DNA from: CBFIDA01 sp965661085
GTDB taxonomy: Bacteria; Pseudomonadota; Gammaproteobacteria; Comchoanobacterales; Comchoanobacteraceae
NCBI GenBank assembly: GCA_965661085.1
Contig: CBFIDA010000001.1
Span: 141,195-205,194 of the forward strand
Direction of reading: 5' to 3'
DNA: 64,000 nucleotides
The notes below the pieces were generated by a model, which did no database searches, was not told the origin of the DNA, and was given only the letters and a program-made list of their open reading frames with translations. Shown in pieces: positions 63,211-64,000 of this stretch (position 1 is the first letter of the stretch; each line of letters begins with the position of its first letter). The translations under genes and the position numbers were made by a program.

Positions 63211-63939
63211 CACGTCAATGAGGGCATTTCTACAAAGATATTGTGTGAAAGAAGTGCTCAGAAATACGCCCTTAAAAATAAAAGTACAATAATCCGATAA
63301 AACCCTCAAAGGTGTATCCAGTGGATACTGTACCGAGGGGATCATGTGGACAAAACAATTACCGTTGTATCTAAAACTACCGTTGTATTTAAGCTTACGA
63401 TTCGCACTTGTGACCAATTTTGAGCAATGCATGAGCACAGTGTTCAATACAAAACACAACAGGATGCAAGTAGACGGCACGAACCAGCAGAACCAAAACA
63501 TCAAAAACAATGCACATACAAAAGCAACAACATGAGCCAACTCAACCATAACAGCCAGCACGATCATAAGCAGTTTTAAAACTGCAAATGTATCAAGCTC
63601 ATATGCGCCACGGTATACGTCTCCAAAAGAATGCATCACATGCACAACAACAAAAGGCAACATAAAAAATACCAAAGATTGCGACATGCCAATGTAGAAA
63701 ATGCCGATGCATCCAAGACAAAAGCAAACAATATGCTCAGTATCATCACAATCAGACGGCCTCATACCAAAAAAAATATACACATCTAAAGAAAAACCCA
63801 AAGCAAGAAGACCCATTCCTATGACTGGCTTTACCGACATGATAGACATGAGACCGGTGACTGCAGGTGCCAACCACCAACCACCAAAAAATGCAACACC
63901 AAGGGTGGCAATGATCAATTTATACTGAGCTGCATTCAT
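63145..63939 (-). CDS. Multi-pass membrane protein, unrecognised
   Basis: 264 residues. About five hydrophobic segments in residues 8-175 (LIIATLGVAFFGGWWLAPAV, GMGLLALGFSLDVYIFF, LVFFMLPFVVVHVM, LKLLMIVLAVMVELAHVVAF, LFLMFWFCWFVPSTCILLCF), then a soluble tail ending DKMDHQTAYRDSLVHQFETL and TAG. GGAGGAG lies before ATG 63939. Base composition is more A/T-rich than neighbouring housekeeping genes. No family recognised. The same frame continues after the stop into the downstream ORF. Confidence 0.65.
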   Translation of the reverse strand: MNAAQYKLIIATLGVAFFGGWWLAPAVTGLMSIMSVKPVIGMGLLALGFSLDVYIFFGMRPSDCDDTEHIVCFCLGCIGIFYIGMSQSLVFFMLPFVVVHVMHSFGDVYRGAYELDTFAVLKLLMIVLAVMVELAHVVAFVCALFLMFWFCWFVPSTCILLCFVLNTVLMHCSKLVTSANRKLKYNGSFRYNGNCFVHMIPSVQYPLDTPLRVLSDYCTFIFKGVFLSTSFTQYLCRNALIDVLDKMDHQTAYRDSLVHQFETL

Positions 63940-64000
63940 GATGGTTGTTTCTCCTCCAAGATGCACGGATCATCATATGAATTTATATTGTATGACACAT

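Noticed and set aside
1..64000. tRNA genes, CRISPR arrays, insertion sequences or prophage ends
   Set aside because: No T-loop GGTTCGAATCC-type signature with cloverleaf arms, no regularly spaced repeats, and no transposase or integrase motif was found on either strand.

Overview
The window reads as a piece of chromosome from a Gram-negative gammaproteobacterium. It carries outer-membrane and lipid A genes (lpxD, skp, bamA, an LpxL-type acyltransferase), the rpsB-tsf-pyrH-frr-uppS-cdsA order, lepA-lepB-rnc-era-recO, hemD-hemX-hemY, cyoABCD and the EF-P/EpmA/EpmB set, a combination typical of that class. Several genes look host-directed: a tandem block of leucine-rich-repeat proteins, a protein with a C2H2-like finger, and several unrecognised membrane or exported proteins. 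I infer a host-associated lineage, perhaps near the Legionellales. That placement is inference and rests on gene content only.

Layout. 1-9054: minus-strand envelope and translation block lpxD(partial)-skp-bamA, then a plus-strand histone-H1-like gene where dxr and rseP would normally lie, then cdsA-uppS-frr-pyrH-tsf-rpsB with overlapping ends. 9.2-13.6 kb: DUF192 protein, map, sodC, a frame-broken membrane-anchored gene, malic enzyme. 13.7-17.7 kb: an exported repeat-rich protein, a 52-residue peptide, an ATP-grasp ligase, a degenerate ATP-grasp partner and an LpxL-type acyltransferase. 17.7-24.4 kb: exported protein, DASS transporter, NIF3-like protein, trkH, polA. 24.4-29.15 kb: the LRR block. 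29.2-37.3 kb: hemY-hemX-hemD, then recO-era-rnc-lepB-lepA, all minus. 37.4-42.7 kb: large orphan membrane protein, metNIQ, DUF374 acyltransferase. 43-53.5 kb: putA with a clear terminator, a repeat-containing membrane protein, trkA, cyoABCD. 53.6-62.5 kb: small membrane protein, tsaC, topA, dprA, Thr-rich exported protein, hemJ, lipoprotein, epmA, efp, epmB. 62.4-64 kb: two minus-strand ORFs in one frame separated by a single TAG codon.

How the genes work together. TrkH and TrkA form one potassium uptake system although they lie 28 kb apart. HemD, HemX, HemY and HemJ serve haem synthesis, and the CyoABCD oxidase needs haem. EpmB and EpmA make and attach beta-lysine to the EF-P encoded between them. 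MetNIQ is a complete methionine importer. PutA feeds electrons from proline into the quinone pool used by Cyo. Several intergenic regions show the same promoter style: a TTGCAA/TTGCAC -35, a 17-base spacer and a TAnnAT-like -10.

The two regions most likely to be new are the peptide plus paired ATP-grasp locus (14.4-16.6 kb) and the LRR array (24.5-29.1 kb). The LRR array members share long acid-free, Arg/Lys-rich N-termini that resemble mitochondrial presequences. I saw no tRNA, rRNA, insertion sequence or CRISPR array.
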